A stretch of DNA of 64,000 nucleotides from Micromonospora sp. R77. Its GTDB lineage: Bacteria; Actinomycetota; Actinomycetes; Mycobacteriales; Micromonosporaceae. This document shows, in pieces, positions 15,020 to 23,854 of this stretch. The position numbers and the translations under genes are program-made. The DNA is taken from contig NZ_JALDST010000001.1 of NCBI RefSeq assembly GCF_022747945.1, forward strand, positions 4,898,001 through 4,962,000, in the 5' to 3' direction. Each line of letters opens with the position of its first letter. The first letter of the stretch is position 1. The notes under the pieces were generated by a model. The model was not told the DNA's origin. It made no database searches and worked only from the letters and a program-made list of their open reading frames with translations.

Positions 15020-16432
15020 ATGTCCATCGCCACCACCAACCCCGCCACCGGACAGGTGCTCAAGTCGTACGACCCGATGTCGGACGAGCAGGTCGACGCC
15101 GCCATCGAACGCGCCGACCTGGCCTTCCGCCAACTGCACCGCACCACGATCGCCCAGCGGGGAGAGTGGCTGAACGCCGCGGCCGACCTGCTCGACGCCG
15201 AGCGCGACGAGACCGCCCGGCTGATGACCACCGAGATGGGCAAGACGTACGCGGCGGCGAAGGCCGAGGTGACCAAGTGCGCCACCGCCTGCCGCTTCTA
15301 TGCCGCCCACGCCGAGCGGATGCTCGCCGACGAGCCCGCCGACGCCGGGGCGGTCAAGGCCCAGCGGGCGTTCGTCCGCTACCAGCCGATCGGGCCGGTG
15401 CTCGCGGTGATGCCGTGGAACTTCCCGCTCTGGCAGGTCATGCGGTTCGCCGCGCCGGCCCTGATGGCCGGCAACACCGGGCTGCTCAAGCACGCCTCCA
15501 ACGTGCCGCAGACGGCGCTCTATCTGGAGGACGTGTTCCGCCGGGCCGGCTTCCCGGAGGGCGCCTTCAGCACCCTGCTGGTCGGCTCCGACGCGGTGGA
15601 CCGCATCCTCAGCGACCCCCGGGTCCGGGCCGCCACCCTCACCGGCAGCGAGGGGGCCGGCCGCTCGATCGCCCAGATCGCCGGGCGGGAGCTGAAGAAG
15701 ACCGTGCTGGAACTCGGCGGCAGCGACCCGTTCGTGGTGATGCCCTCGGCCGACCTGGACAAGGCCGCCGAGGTGGCCACCACCGCCCGCTGCCAGAACA
15801 ACGGCCAGTCCTGCATCGCGGCGAAGCGGTTCATCGTGCACACCGACGTCTTCGACGCCTTCGCCGAGAAGTTCGCCGCCCGGATGTCGGCGCTGCGGGT
15901 CGGCGACCCGATGGACGCCGACACCGACGTGGGGCCGCTGGCCAGCGAGCGGGGCCGGGACGAGATCCACGCCCAGGTGCAGGACGCGGTGGACAACGGC
16001 GCGACCATCCTCTGCGGTGGCGAGAAGCCCGACGGCGACGGCTGGTACTACCCGCCGACCGTGGTCACCGACCTGCGGCCGGAGATGCGGATGTGGTCCG
16101 AGGAGGTCTTCGGGCCGGTCGCCGGCCTCTACCGGGCGTCGTCGTACGACGAGGCGATCGAGATCGCCAACGGCACCAGCTTCGGGCTCGGCTCGAACGC
16201 CTGGACCACCGACCCGGCCGAGCAGGAGCGCTTCGCCACCGACCTGGACGCCGGGAACGTCTTCGTCAACGGCATGACCACCTCCTATCCGGAGCTGCCG
16301 TTCGGCGGCGTGAAGAACTCCGGCTACGGCCGCGAGTTGTCGGCCGTCGGCATGCGCGAGTTCTGCAACACCAAGACCGTCTGGATCGGCGCGGGCGAGG
16401 CCGGCGCGGGCGCGGGCGCGCACTCCGAGTAA
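15020..16432 (+). CDS. gabD: NADP-dependent succinate-semialdehyde dehydrogenase
   Basis: Oxidises succinate semialdehyde to succinate in the GABA shunt or 4-hydroxybutyrate breakdown. 470 aa, full length. NAD(P)-fold and ALDH motifs are intact: VMPWNFPLWQ, LTGSEGAGRSI, the general base Glu in VLELGGSDPF, the catalytic Cys in NNGQSCIAAKRF, and EEVFGPVAGL near the end. TTEMGKTYAAAKAE and the ELGGSDPFVV wording are typical of the GabD1 group that prefers NADP. A clear Shine-Dalgarno sequence (CAGGAG) precedes the ATG. The terminal residues are an Ala/Gly-rich tail. A hairpin follows. Cofactor preference is inferred from similarity. Confidence 0.9.
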   Translation: MSIATTNPATGQVLKSYDPMSDEQVDAAIERADLAFRQLHRTTIAQRGEWLNAAADLLDAERDETARLMTTEMGKTYAAAKAEVTKCATACRFYAAHAERMLADEPADAGAVKAQRAFVRYQPIGPVLAVMPWNFPLWQVMRFAAPALMAGNTGLLKHASNVPQTALYLEDVFRRAGFPEGAFSTLLVGSDAVDRILSDPRVRAATLTGSEGAGRSIAQIAGRELKKTVLELGGSDPFVVMPSADLDKAAEVATTARCQNNGQSCIAAKRFIVHTDVFDAFAEKFAARMSALRVGDPMDADTDVGPLASERGRDEIHAQVQDAVDNGATILCGGEKPDGDGWYYPPTVVTDLRPEMRMWSEEVFGPVAGLYRASSYDEAIEIANGTSFGLGSNAWTTDPAEQERFATDLDAGNVFVNGMTTSYPELPFGGVKNSGYGRELSAVGMREFCNTKTVWIGAGEAGAGAGAHSE

Positions 16433-16443
16433 CGCGGCCGCCG

Positions 16444-16473
16444 GCAGGGGCCCCGCCGCACCGGGGCCCCTGC
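16444..16473 (+). terminator. 12-bp GC-rich hairpin terminator after gabD
   Basis: Arms 16444-16455 and 16462-16473 are perfectly complementary with a 6-base loop, 11 bases after the stop. A short T-containing stretch follows but no U-run, as usual in actinomycetes. Confidence 0.7.
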
Positions 16474-16508
16474 TTACACCGGGGCCGGGCTGGGTAGGGA
16501 GTGCGGCC

Positions 16509-17474
16509 ATGACGGTGTTCGCGTTCCACGCCTCGCACGAGCAGATCCACCCGGCCGAACTGCTGGCGGCGGTCATCCACGCCGAACGGGCCGGCTTCGA
16601 CGGCGGCATGTGCTCCGACCACTTCTCGCCGTGGAGCGCCCGGCAGGGCCAGTCCGGCTTCGCCTGGTCCTGGCTGGGCGCCGCGCTCCAGGCCACCAAC
16701 CTGCCGTTCGGCGTGGTGAACGCACCCGGCCAGCGCTACCACCCGGCGATCATCGCGCAGGCCATCGGCACCCTCGGCGCCATGTACCCGGGCCGGTTCT
16801 GGGCGGCGCTGGGCACCGGCGAGGCGAGCAACGAGCACATCACCGGCGACGGCTGGCCGCGCAAGGAACTGCGCAACGCCCGGCTGCGCGAGTGCGTCGA
16901 CGTCATCCGGGCCCTGCTGGCCGGCGAGGAGGTCAGCCACGACGGCCTGGTCACCGTCGACCGGGCGAAGCTCTGGACCCGCCCCGAGCAGCCGCCCGCG
17001 CTGATCGGCGCGGCGGTCAGCGTGGCCACCGCCCGCTGGTGCGCCGAGTGGGCCGACGGTCTGGTCACCGTCAACGCGCCCGTGGACCACCTGCGGCAGA
17101 TGATCGACGCCTACCGGGACGCCGGCGGGCGGGGGCCGCTGCACCTGCAGGTGCACGTCAGCTGGGCGGCCGACCAGGCCGAGGCCGAGGCGATCGCGTA
17201 CGACCAGTGGCGCAGCAACGTCTTCGCCCCGCCGGTCTGCTGGGACCTGGAGACCGCCGAGCACTTCGACACCGTCAGCGCGGACGTGCCGATGGAGAAG
17301 GTCACCTCGACGGTCAACGTCTCGGCCGACCCGGGCCGGCACGTCGGGTGGCTGGAGGACTACCTGGAGCTGGGCTTCGACCAGATCGCCCTGCACCACG
17401 TCGGGCAGGAGCAGCGGGCGTTCATCGACACCTTCGGCGCCGAGGTGCTGCCGAAACTGCGGCCGGCCGGCTGA
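16509..17474 (+). CDS. LLM-class flavin-dependent oxidoreductase (TIGR03885-type)
   Basis: 321-aa luciferase-like TIM-barrel oxidoreductase. MTVFAFHASHEQIHPAELL, MCSDHFSPWSARQGQSGFAWSW and ALGTGEASNEHITGDGWP match a group annotated as probable non-F420 flavin oxidoreductases, related to F420-dependent glucose-6-phosphate dehydrogenase. The middle strand LIGAAVSVATARWCAEWADG binds the flavin phosphate in relatives. The substrate is unknown; FMN or F420 as cofactor cannot be settled from sequence. GGGAG lies eight bases before the ATG. It is separated from gabD by a terminator, so it is likely an independent unit. Confidence 0.85.
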   Translation: MTVFAFHASHEQIHPAELLAAVIHAERAGFDGGMCSDHFSPWSARQGQSGFAWSWLGAALQATNLPFGVVNAPGQRYHPAIIAQAIGTLGAMYPGRFWAALGTGEASNEHITGDGWPRKELRNARLRECVDVIRALLAGEEVSHDGLVTVDRAKLWTRPEQPPALIGAAVSVATARWCAEWADGLVTVNAPVDHLRQMIDAYRDAGGRGPLHLQVHVSWAADQAEAEAIAYDQWRSNVFAPPVCWDLETAEHFDTVSADVPMEKVTSTVNVSADPGRHVGWLEDYLELGFDQIALHHVGQEQRAFIDTFGAEVLPKLRPAG

Positions 17475-17497
17475 CCGGCCCGGAAACGCAGGCGGCC

Positions 17498-17503
17498 TAG
17501 GCT
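17498..17503 (+). promoter_or_regulatory. -10 box TAGGCT, leaderless start of the antiporter gene
   Basis: TAGGCT ends eight bases before the ATG at 17512 and no Shine-Dalgarno sequence lies between. No convincing -35 box is seen. Confidence 0.45.
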
Positions 17504-17511
17504 CGTACCCC

Positions 17512-19092
17512 ATGGAAGCTCTCTTCGAGGTCGTGGTCGTCCTCGCGATCGCGACGTTCGGTGCCGCGCTGGCCCGACGGCTGGGCCTGCTCGCGCCGAT
17601 CCTGCTGGTCGTGCTCGGCCTCGCCCTCTCCTTCGTGCCCGGCTTCCCGCAGATCCGGCTCGACCCCGACCTGGTGCTGGTGGGCATCCTGCCGCCGCTG
17701 CTCTACGTGGCGGCCCTGGAGACGTCGGTGCCGGCGTTCAAGCTCAACCTCCGCCCGATCCTGCTGCTCGCCGTCGGGCTGGTGATCTTCACCGCGTTCG
17801 TGGTGGGCACCGTGCTGCACCTGTTCCTGCCCGACCTGCCGTACGCCATCTGCCTGGCCCTCGGCGCGGTGGTCGCGCCGCCCGACGCGGTCGCCGCCAC
17901 CGCGGTGGCCCGGCGGGTCGGGCTGCCCCGCCGGATCGTCACCATCCTGGAGGGGGAGAGCCTGGTCAACGACGCGACCGCGCTGGTGCTGCTGCGGGTC
18001 GCGATCGTCGCGGCCACCGCGACCGGCGGCGGGGTGAGCGTCGGCGACGTGGGCCGCGAGGTGCTGGTCGCCACCGGCGGCGGCATCCTGGTCGGCCTGC
18101 TCGGCGTGGTGGTCTTCGGCTACCTGCACAAGCGGATCACCGACGCCGTGCTGGACAACGCGCTCTCGCTGATCGTGCCGTTCGCGGTGGTCTTCGCCGC
18201 CGAGGAGATCCACGCCTCCGGGGTGGTCGCCGTGGTGGTGACCGGGCTCGGCATCGGCCACAAGATGCCGATGCTGATGTCCGCCGCCTCCCGGCTGCAG
18301 ATCGGCGCGTTCTGGCGGCTCACCCGGTTCCTGCTGGAGGGGCTGGTCTTCCTGCTGGTCGGGCTGCAACTGCGCGAGGTGGTCCGCGACCTGGACGAGC
18401 CGTTCGGCTTCCTGGTCGGCATCACGGCCGCGGTGGTGGCGGCGGTCTTCCTGGCCCGGTTCGTCTGGCTCTTCCCGGCCACCTACCTGGCCCGGCTCGT
18501 GCCCCGGGTCCGGCAGAAGGACCCGGCCCCGCCGATCCAGGTGCCGATCGTCATCGGCTGGGCCGGCATGCGCGGCGTGGTCACCCTCGCCGCCGCCCTC
18601 GCGCTGCCGCTGACCCTCGCCGCCGACCGCCCCTACCAGCGACAACTGTTCATCTGGCTCGCCTTCGCGGTGATCGTGGTGACGCTGGTCGGGCAGGGTG
18701 CCACCCTGCCCGCCGTCGCCCGCCGACTCAGGATCCCCGCCGACGACCCGGTGCAGGACGCGCTCTCGGCCGCCGCGGTGCAGCAGCAGGCCAGCCGGGC
18801 CGCCCGGGAACGCCTCGACGAGCTCGCCGAGGGGGCGCCCCCGGCCGTCGTCGAACGGTTGCGCGGGCTGGTGCAGAGCCGCACCAACCTGGCCTGGGAG
18901 CGGTTGGGGGGCACCGACCGGGAAACCCCGTCCCAGGCGTACGGTCGGCTGCGGCAGGAGATGATCGACGCCGAGCGGGAGGTGTTCCGGGCCGCCCGCG
19001 ACTCGGGGAAGATCCCCGAGGAGGTGCTGGTGCGGGCCTACCGTGACCTGGACCTGGAGGAGTCGTTGCTGCGCCAGGAGACCGCCGACTGA
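17512..19092 (+). CDS. Na+/H+ antiporter (CPA1/NhaP family)
   Basis: 526-aa integral membrane exchanger that expels Na+ (or K+) for H+. Twelve or so hydrophobic helices fill residues 1-410. The ion-binding Asp pair of the family is seen in VVAPPDAVAAT and GESLVNDATALVL, and the Arg-containing GMRGVVTLAAALALP helix near the end is also typical. The last 110 residues are a hydrophilic, coiled helical cytoplasmic tail (ERLDELAEGAPPAVVERL and so on), as in other actinobacterial antiporters of this type, probably regulatory. A second, different antiporter gene lies at 47727-49016. Start by leaderless promoter. Confidence 0.9.
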   Translation: MEALFEVVVVLAIATFGAALARRLGLLAPILLVVLGLALSFVPGFPQIRLDPDLVLVGILPPLLYVAALETSVPAFKLNLRPILLLAVGLVIFTAFVVGTVLHLFLPDLPYAICLALGAVVAPPDAVAATAVARRVGLPRRIVTILEGESLVNDATALVLLRVAIVAATATGGGVSVGDVGREVLVATGGGILVGLLGVVVFGYLHKRITDAVLDNALSLIVPFAVVFAAEEIHASGVVAVVVTGLGIGHKMPMLMSAASRLQIGAFWRLTRFLLEGLVFLLVGLQLREVVRDLDEPFGFLVGITAAVVAAVFLARFVWLFPATYLARLVPRVRQKDPAPPIQVPIVIGWAGMRGVVTLAAALALPLTLAADRPYQRQLFIWLAFAVIVVTLVGQGATLPAVARRLRIPADDPVQDALSAAAVQQQASRAARERLDELAEGAPPAVVERLRGLVQSRTNLAWERLGGTDRETPSQAYGRLRQEMIDAEREVFRAARDSGKIPEEVLVRAYRDLDLEESLLRQETAD

Positions 19093-19120
19093 GCGGCCGA
19101 CGCGAGCGGGAGGACGAGCG

Positions 19121-19378
19121 ATGAGCTGTCAGCATCTGGCCGAGCCGGGCGCGGCCGAACCGAGGACCACCGAGGAGTGCCCGGACTGCGTCGCCGTCGG
19201 CAACGCCGACTGGGTGCACCTGCGCGCCTGCCTGACCTGCGGACACGTCGGCTGCTGCGACTCCTCGGCGTACCAGCACGCGACGAAGCACTTCGAGTCG
19301 ACCGGGCACCCGGTGATGCGGTCGATCCAGCCGGGCGAGGCGTGGCGCTGGTGCTTCGTCGACGAGGAGATCGGCTGA
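19121..19378 (+). CDS. UBP-type zinc-finger protein
   Basis: 85 aa. Carries the full zinc-ligand pattern of the ubiquitin-specific-protease zinc finger: CQHL near the start, ECPDC, LTCGHVGCCDSS, then HATKHFESTGHPV and the Trp of WRWCF. Small proteins of this type are common in Actinobacteria, which lack ubiquitin, and their partner is unknown; binding to a protein C-terminus is a guess. Start ATG at 19121 is preceded by GGGAGGACGAGCG. It lies 28 bases after the antiporter gene on the same strand and is probably co-transcribed. Confidence 0.85.
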   Translation: MSCQHLAEPGAAEPRTTEECPDCVAVGNADWVHLRACLTCGHVGCCDSSAYQHATKHFESTGHPVMRSIQPGEAWRWCFVDEEIG

Positions 19379-19389
19379 GGCGCGCCCGA

Positions 19390-21843
19390 CTAGCGGGTCA
19401 GGCCCTGCGCGGGAGAGATCCGCGTCGCCCGCCGGGCCGGCGCCACACTGGCCAGCACCCCGGTCACCACCGCCGCCAGCAGCAACAGACCCAGCTGCCC
19501 CCAGGGCAGGCGGATGACCGGTGCGGCCGTCGCGCCGACCGTGGCGGTCACCCCGACCAGGCCCACCGGCACGCCGATCACGACACCGGCGGCCGCGCCG
19601 ACCAGCGTGATGGTCACCGCCTCGATGGCGAGCATCGCCCGTAGCCGGCCGCGCCGGGCACCGAGCGCCCGCAGCAGCGCCATCTCCGGGGTCCGCTCGA
19701 TCACCGACAGACCCAGCAGGTTCGCGATGCCGAGCAGCGCGATGATCACGGTCACGCCGAGCATCGCGAGCGACAGCCCGAGCAGGATGGCGAGCACGTC
19801 GGCGATGTCGCTGCCCTCCGTGATGCCGCCACCCAGCTCCACGCCGGGGTCGCGGGCCGCGACCGCGTTCACCCGATCGGTCAGCCGGTCCCGGTCGAAC
19901 CCGGGACGTGCCACCCCCCAGACGGTCGTGGGCACCGTCGCGACGCCCTGGGCCGCGAGCGCGTCGGCGGAGGTCACCCCGAGGAGCTGACCCGTGGTGT
20001 CGGCCAGCCGGGAGGAGCGCGCGGTGAACTGCAGCGTCCGGTTCCCCACGCCGACGCTGACCGGGCTGCCGTCCGACAGGCCACGGGCGGTGAGATAGGC
20101 GGCGGGCAGCAGGACGACCGGCGGACCGGCGGAGGTGGCGAGGTCGGGGGCCAGGGTGCGGGTCAGCTCGCCGGGCAGGGCCGCGAGCGCGGCGGGAGTC
20201 GGCTTGCCGGCGTCGGCGAACCGGGCGTCCACGGTGCCCACGGTGGCCGCGACGGAGAGTTGGGGCACCGCGGCGAGATCCCGTACCGTCTCACCGCTGA
20301 TGGGACCGCCGTCGGTGCGTGCGCTCACCGCCACCGGGTACCGGGCCTCCAGGTCGGCGTCCACGGTGGCGCGCCCCGTGGTGGCGGCCACGGCCAGGCA
20401 GGCGATCAGGGCCGCGCCGACCACCACGGCCATCGCCGCCGCGGCAGTCCGGCGGGCGTTCTGGCTGAGGCTGTTGCCGGCCAGGCCGGCGGCCACCCCG
20501 AAGCGCTCCATCAACCGGGTGGCCGGCGGCAGCAGCAGCGCGATCAGCCGGGGCAGGGCGATCAGCAGACCCGCCGCCAGCAGCACTCCACCGAGCAGGG
20601 CCAGTGGCAGCGAGACGGCGACCCCGGCCAGGCCGAGCACCGCGGCGGCGACGACGGTGACCACCACGCCGACGACCAGGCGACGCCCGCCGCGGACCGT
20701 GCCCGCCGGTGGTTCGGCGGCCTCCTGCAGCGCACGGACCGGCGGGACCCGGGTGGCGCGTCGCGTCGGGAACCAGGCGGCGGCCAGCGTGGCCAGGACT
20801 CCCACCAGCACGCTGCCCACCAGCGCGAGGGGGTTGACCCGCAGACCGCCACCGCTGATGTCGAGCAGGTCGGCGCCGAGGTAGCCGACGGCGACGCCGA
20901 CCGCCGCCCCCGCTACCGCCCCGACCGTGCCCGCGATGGCGGCCTCGGCCAGCAGCACCCGCCCCACCTGGGCGCGGTGGCCGCCGACGAGCCGCAACAG
21001 GGCGATCTGCCGGATCCGCTGGACGATCACCACATGGAAGGTGTTGGCGATGACCAGCACGGAGGCCAGGAGGGCCACCGCGGCGAAGGCCAGCATCAGC
21101 ACCACCAGTTGGGTGTTGCCCCCGGCGAAGCGCGCCGCGGCCTGGTCGGCTGCGGCGGCGGCGCTCATCGCCGAGGCGCCCGACGGGAGCGCCCGGTCGA
21201 TCCCGTCGACGGTGTCCGCGAGCCGGTCCGGCTCGGCGACCGTGACCAGGGCCGCGGGGGGTACGTCGCCGGCGAAGAACGACGGGTCGGCATAGAAGCG
21301 GAACGACGATCCGGTCAACGGCCGGAAGCCGAGGTCGGTCGAGCCCGTGACGGTGACGGTCACCGGCTCCGCGTCGCCCTGTCGGAAGACCAGGTGGTCG
21401 CCCACCCCGACGCCCAGGTCGTCGAGCGTCCGCTGATCCGCGACGACCTGGCCGGCGCCGGTGGGCCAGGACCCGTGGTCCAGGTCGAACCAGCGGACCT
21501 CGGGCGTGGCGGCGATGCTCTGCACGTTCGCCGAACCGCGCCGGTCGCCACCGAAGACGCTGACCGTGCGCGCGTACTGCGGATCGACGGTGCGGACGCC
21601 GGGAACCTCCGCCGCTGCCCGGTACCAGCCCGGGTCGTGCACCGAACCTCCCGCGTCCAGGAGGATGTCCGCCGTGGTCAACGGCGCCGCGGCGGTGAGC
21701 CGCAACCCCTCACCCGAGGTGGCGGCGAAGGTGGCGGTGGCGGCAAGGAAACCCGTAGCCAGCAGCACTGCAGCGATGATCGCCAGCAGCCGTGCCGGAT
21801 AGGTGCGGACCTGCGCCCAGGCGAGTGCGAAGATCATGGTCAC
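19390..21843 (-). CDS. ABC transporter permease, FtsX/MacB-like with duplicated domains
   Basis: 817 aa. Two FtsX-type permease units: an N-terminal helix plus large extracytoplasmic domain (about 40-225) followed by three helices (235-365), then a linker with two helices (370-430), and a second unit with a helix (about 465), a second external domain (490-660) and three final helices. EXXRALGARRGRL-like coupling segments are visible (EMALLRALGARRGRLRAML and IALLRLVGGHRAQVGRV). Works with the ATPase encoded just upstream (overlap GTGA). Such exporters handle lipids, lipoproteins or antimicrobial peptides; adjacency to a NarL-type two-component system suggests an envelope-stress or peptide-resistance role (inference). 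Confidence 0.88.
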   Translation of the reverse strand: MTMIFALAWAQVRTYPARLLAIIAAVLLATGFLAATATFAATSGEGLRLTAAAPLTTADILLDAGGSVHDPGWYRAAAEVPGVRTVDPQYARTVSVFGGDRRGSANVQSIAATPEVRWFDLDHGSWPTGAGQVVADQRTLDDLGVGVGDHLVFRQGDAEPVTVTVTGSTDLGFRPLTGSSFRFYADPSFFAGDVPPAALVTVAEPDRLADTVDGIDRALPSGASAMSAAAAADQAAARFAGGNTQLVVLMLAFAAVALLASVLVIANTFHVVIVQRIRQIALLRLVGGHRAQVGRVLLAEAAIAGTVGAVAGAAVGVAVGYLGADLLDISGGGLRVNPLALVGSVLVGVLATLAAAWFPTRRATRVPPVRALQEAAEPPAGTVRGGRRLVVGVVVTVVAAAVLGLAGVAVSLPLALLGGVLLAAGLLIALPRLIALLLPPATRLMERFGVAAGLAGNSLSQNARRTAAAAMAVVVGAALIACLAVAATTGRATVDADLEARYPVAVSARTDGGPISGETVRDLAAVPQLSVAATVGTVDARFADAGKPTPAALAALPGELTRTLAPDLATSAGPPVVLLPAAYLTARGLSDGSPVSVGVGNRTLQFTARSSRLADTTGQLLGVTSADALAAQGVATVPTTVWGVARPGFDRDRLTDRVNAVAARDPGVELGGGITEGSDIADVLAILLGLSLAMLGVTVIIALLGIANLLGLSVIERTPEMALLRALGARRGRLRAMLAIEAVTITLVGAAAGVVIGVPVGLVGVTATVGATAAPVIRLPWGQLGLLLLAAVVTGVLASVAPARRATRISPAQGLTR

Positions 21844-22583
21844 ACCGTCACCGAGGCGAGCGAGGCGAGGATGGTGTCCCGGGTGGGGCGACGCAGTTCG
21901 TCGTGGATACGGCCGTCGGCCATCACCAGGACCCGGTCGGCGTACGTCGCCGCTCCCGGATCGTGGGTCACCATGATGATCGTCTGCCCGTACTGCTGTG
22001 CCGCGTCCCGGAGGCCGCCGAGCAGGGCCCGTCCGGTGGCGATGTCGAGCGCGCCGGTCGGCTCGTCGGCGAAGACGACCGAGGGCTGGGCCAGCAGGGC
22101 CCGGGCGACCGCGACGCGTTGCTGCTGACCACCGGAGAGCTCCGCCGGCCGGTGTTCCAGGCGGTCGCCGATCTGCAGCGCGTCGGTGATGACCCGCAGC
22201 CGTGCCGCGTCGACCGGTCGGCCGGCGAGCCGCAGCGGCAGCGTGATGTTCTGCCGGGCGGTCAGGGTGGGCAGCAGGTTGAACGCCTGGAAGACGAACC
22301 CGATCCGGTCCCGGCGCAGGTCGGTGAGCGCCCGGTCGTCCAGCCCCGCCAGCGAGGTGCCGGCGACGCTGATCGCGCCCTCCGTGGGGGTGTCCAGGCC
22401 GGCCAGCAGATGCATCAGGGTGGTCTTGCCCGAGCCGGACGGGCCCATGATGGCGGTGAACTCGCCGGCGGCGAAGTCGGCGGAGACACCGTCCACCGCC
22501 CGCACCGCGGACTCACCGGCGCCGTACGTCTTGCGGACGTCCCGGCAGCTCACCATGTCGGCATACGTCGTCTGCGTCGTCAC
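21840..22583 (-). CDS. ABC transporter ATP-binding protein (MacB/LolD-like)
   Basis: ATPase for the adjacent FtsX-like permease. About 247 aa from GTG at 22583. Motifs: Walker A MGPSGSGKTTLMH, Q-loop FVFQAFNLLP, signature ELSGGQQQRVAVARAL, Walker B VVFADEPTGALD and H-loop VTHDPGAATYADR. I choose the GTG at 22583 (VTTQTTYADMVSCRD) because the sequence TACCGT stands seven bases upstream, giving a leaderless start, and no Shine-Dalgarno sequence is found for the longer frame to 22619. The stop overlaps the permease start by four bases. Divergent from the histidine kinase gene. Confidence 0.9.
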   Translation of the reverse strand: MTTQTTYADMVSCRDVRKTYGAGESAVRAVDGVSADFAAGEFTAIMGPSGSGKTTLMHLLAGLDTPTEGAISVAGTSLAGLDDRALTDLRRDRIGFVFQAFNLLPTLTARQNITLPLRLAGRPVDAARLRVITDALQIGDRLEHRPAELSGGQQQRVAVARALLAQPSVVFADEPTGALDIATGRALLGGLRDAAQQYGQTIIMVTHDPGAATYADRVLVMADGRIHDELRRPTRDTILASLASVTV

Positions 22584-22590
22584 CTCATCG

Positions 22591-22596
22591 ACGGTA
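22591..22596 (-). promoter_or_regulatory. -10 box TACCGT, leaderless promoter of the ABC exporter
   Basis: On the minus strand TACCGT ends seven bases before the GTG at 22583. The 14-bp palindrome at 22651-22664 is centred about 74 bases upstream of this start, a place suited to an activator. Confidence 0.45.
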
Positions 22597-22650
22597 GGGA
22601 GGTGCCCGACCGCCCACATCCGTCCGTGGCATCGAGTTTCCCGCTCGACC

Positions 22651-22664
22651 GATACCTAGGTATC
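22651..22664. promoter_or_regulatory. 14-bp perfect palindrome GATACCTAGGTATC
   Basis: Exact palindrome in the 146-bp region between the ABC exporter and the two-component genes, in locally AT-rich sequence. Most likely the binding site of the LuxR/NarL-type response regulator encoded at 23851-24507, which would control both directions. This assignment is inferred from position. Confidence 0.6.
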
Positions 22665-22681
22665 AAGGCTGCGGTATGGAT

Positions 22682-22699
22682 CGGAATGCCGTGATTCCG
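22682..22699. promoter_or_regulatory. Inverted repeat CGGAAT-N6-ATTCCG over the kinase -35 region
   Basis: Six-base perfect arms 22682-22687 and 22694-22699. The right arm covers the place where a -35 box would lie for the -10 box TAGGCT at 22718-22723, so binding here could repress or activate the kinase promoter. Confidence 0.4.
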
Positions 22700-22717
22700 T
22701 TGCCGCGCCCCGCTGCC

Positions 22718-22723
22718 TAGGCT
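22718..22723 (+). promoter_or_regulatory. -10 box TAGGCT, leaderless start of the histidine kinase gene
   Basis: TAGGCT ends six bases before the GTG at 22730; the G-rich stretch in between abuts the start codon too closely to act as a Shine-Dalgarno sequence. Confidence 0.45.
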
Positions 22724-22729
22724 GGGGGA

Positions 22730-23854
22730 GTGCGGGCCGACACGAAACGGATGATGCGGGTCGACGCCGGCGTCGCGCTCGCCGTCGTGGCCGGCTGTCT
22801 GCTGCTGGGCGTCGCCGGTCTGCCCGACTGGTACTGGTCGGCGGCGGTCGCGGTGCCCCTGGCGATCCGTCGCGTCGCGCCACTGACCATGCTCGCGCTG
22901 GTGGCGGCCGTCTCGGGCACGCACCTGCTGCTCGCGCACAGTTTCCTGTTCCCCGGCGACCTGGTCGGCCTGGTCGCCATCCACGCGGTCGCCGCGTACG
23001 CGACCGATCGGCTGCGGCACGCGGGTCTGCTGCTCGGCGCGGCCGGCGCGCTCGTGGTCGCCGGCTACGCCCTGCACGACCGGCGGCTCGGCGCCGGGCT
23101 GCCCGGCGTCCTGATCATGGCGACGTCGCTGGCCGCGTGGTCGACCGGGCTGATGCAACGCCAGCAGCGCAGCGCCGTCGACCAGGCGGAGCGCCGCCGG
23201 CGGCTCGCCGAACGGGACAGCGCCATGCGCGCCCAGCTCGCGGTCCACGAGGAGCGGAGCCGGATCAGCCGGGAGATGCACGACATCATCGCGCACTCGC
23301 TGGCCTCGATCATCGCCCAGGCCGAGGGTGGCCGGGTCGCCGCCCGCGCCGACGTCGTGGTCGCCGGTCCGCTCTGCGACCAGATCGCGGGTACGGGTCG
23401 CGAGGCGCTCGCGGACGTCAAGCGCCTGCTCACCGCCGTCGACCGGGACGACGAGCTGGACGCCAAGGGGCTGCGCGACCTGCCCGCCCTGCTGACCAGC
23501 GTCGCCGCCGCCGGTCTGCGGGTGACCGTCACCACGGACGGTGGCGAGCAGCCCCTCGGACCCGGCATGGACCTCGCCGTCTACCGGGTGATCCAGGAGT
23601 CGCTCACCAACGTCATCAAGCACGCTCCCCGGCAACAGGCGCACCTGCGCATGTGCTGGACGCCGATGCTGCTCACCGTCACCGTGACCAGCCCGACGGC
23701 GGGGCAGGGCGGCGGCGCGCCGGTGGAGGGGCGGGGCCTGTCCGGTATCCGGCAGCGGTGTTCACTGTTCAACGGGGTCTGCACGCTCACCGCCGGGCCG
23801 GAGTTCACGATCACCACCACGTGGCCACTGGTCCAGGAGGGAGCGCCGCGATGA
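22730..23854 (+). CDS. Two-component sensor histidine kinase (NarL-type, HisKA_3)
   Basis: 374 aa. Four to five short membrane helices fill residues 12-145 with almost no external loop, so it is an intramembrane-type sensor that may read the state of the membrane or of its ABC partner. A dimerisation helix follows with the phosphoacceptor His in SREMHDIIAHSLASII, then the N-box VIQESLTNVIKHA and G-box GRGLSGIRQR of the HATPase domain. The stop overlaps the regulator start (ATGA). Divergent from the ABC exporter, an arrangement typical of cell-envelope-stress modules. Confidence 0.9.
   Translation: MRADTKRMMRVDAGVALAVVAGCLLLGVAGLPDWYWSAAVAVPLAIRRVAPLTMLALVAAVSGTHLLLAHSFLFPGDLVGLVAIHAVAAYATDRLRHAGLLLGAAGALVVAGYALHDRRLGAGLPGVLIMATSLAAWSTGLMQRQQRSAVDQAERRRRLAERDSAMRAQLAVHEERSRISREMHDIIAHSLASIIAQAEGGRVAARADVVVAGPLCDQIAGTGREALADVKRLLTAVDRDDELDAKGLRDLPALLTSVAAAGLRVTVTTDGGEQPLGPGMDLAVYRVIQESLTNVIKHAPRQQAHLRMCWTPMLLTVTVTSPTAGQGGGAPVEGRGLSGIRQRCSLFNGVCTLTAGPEFTITTTWPLVQEGAPR

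Noticed and set aside
13955..16699. A 914-codon minus-strand open frame
   Set aside because: Most of it is antisense to the succinate-semialdehyde dehydrogenase; only the part from 14572 downwards has an ABM domain, a ribosome-binding site and a proper start.
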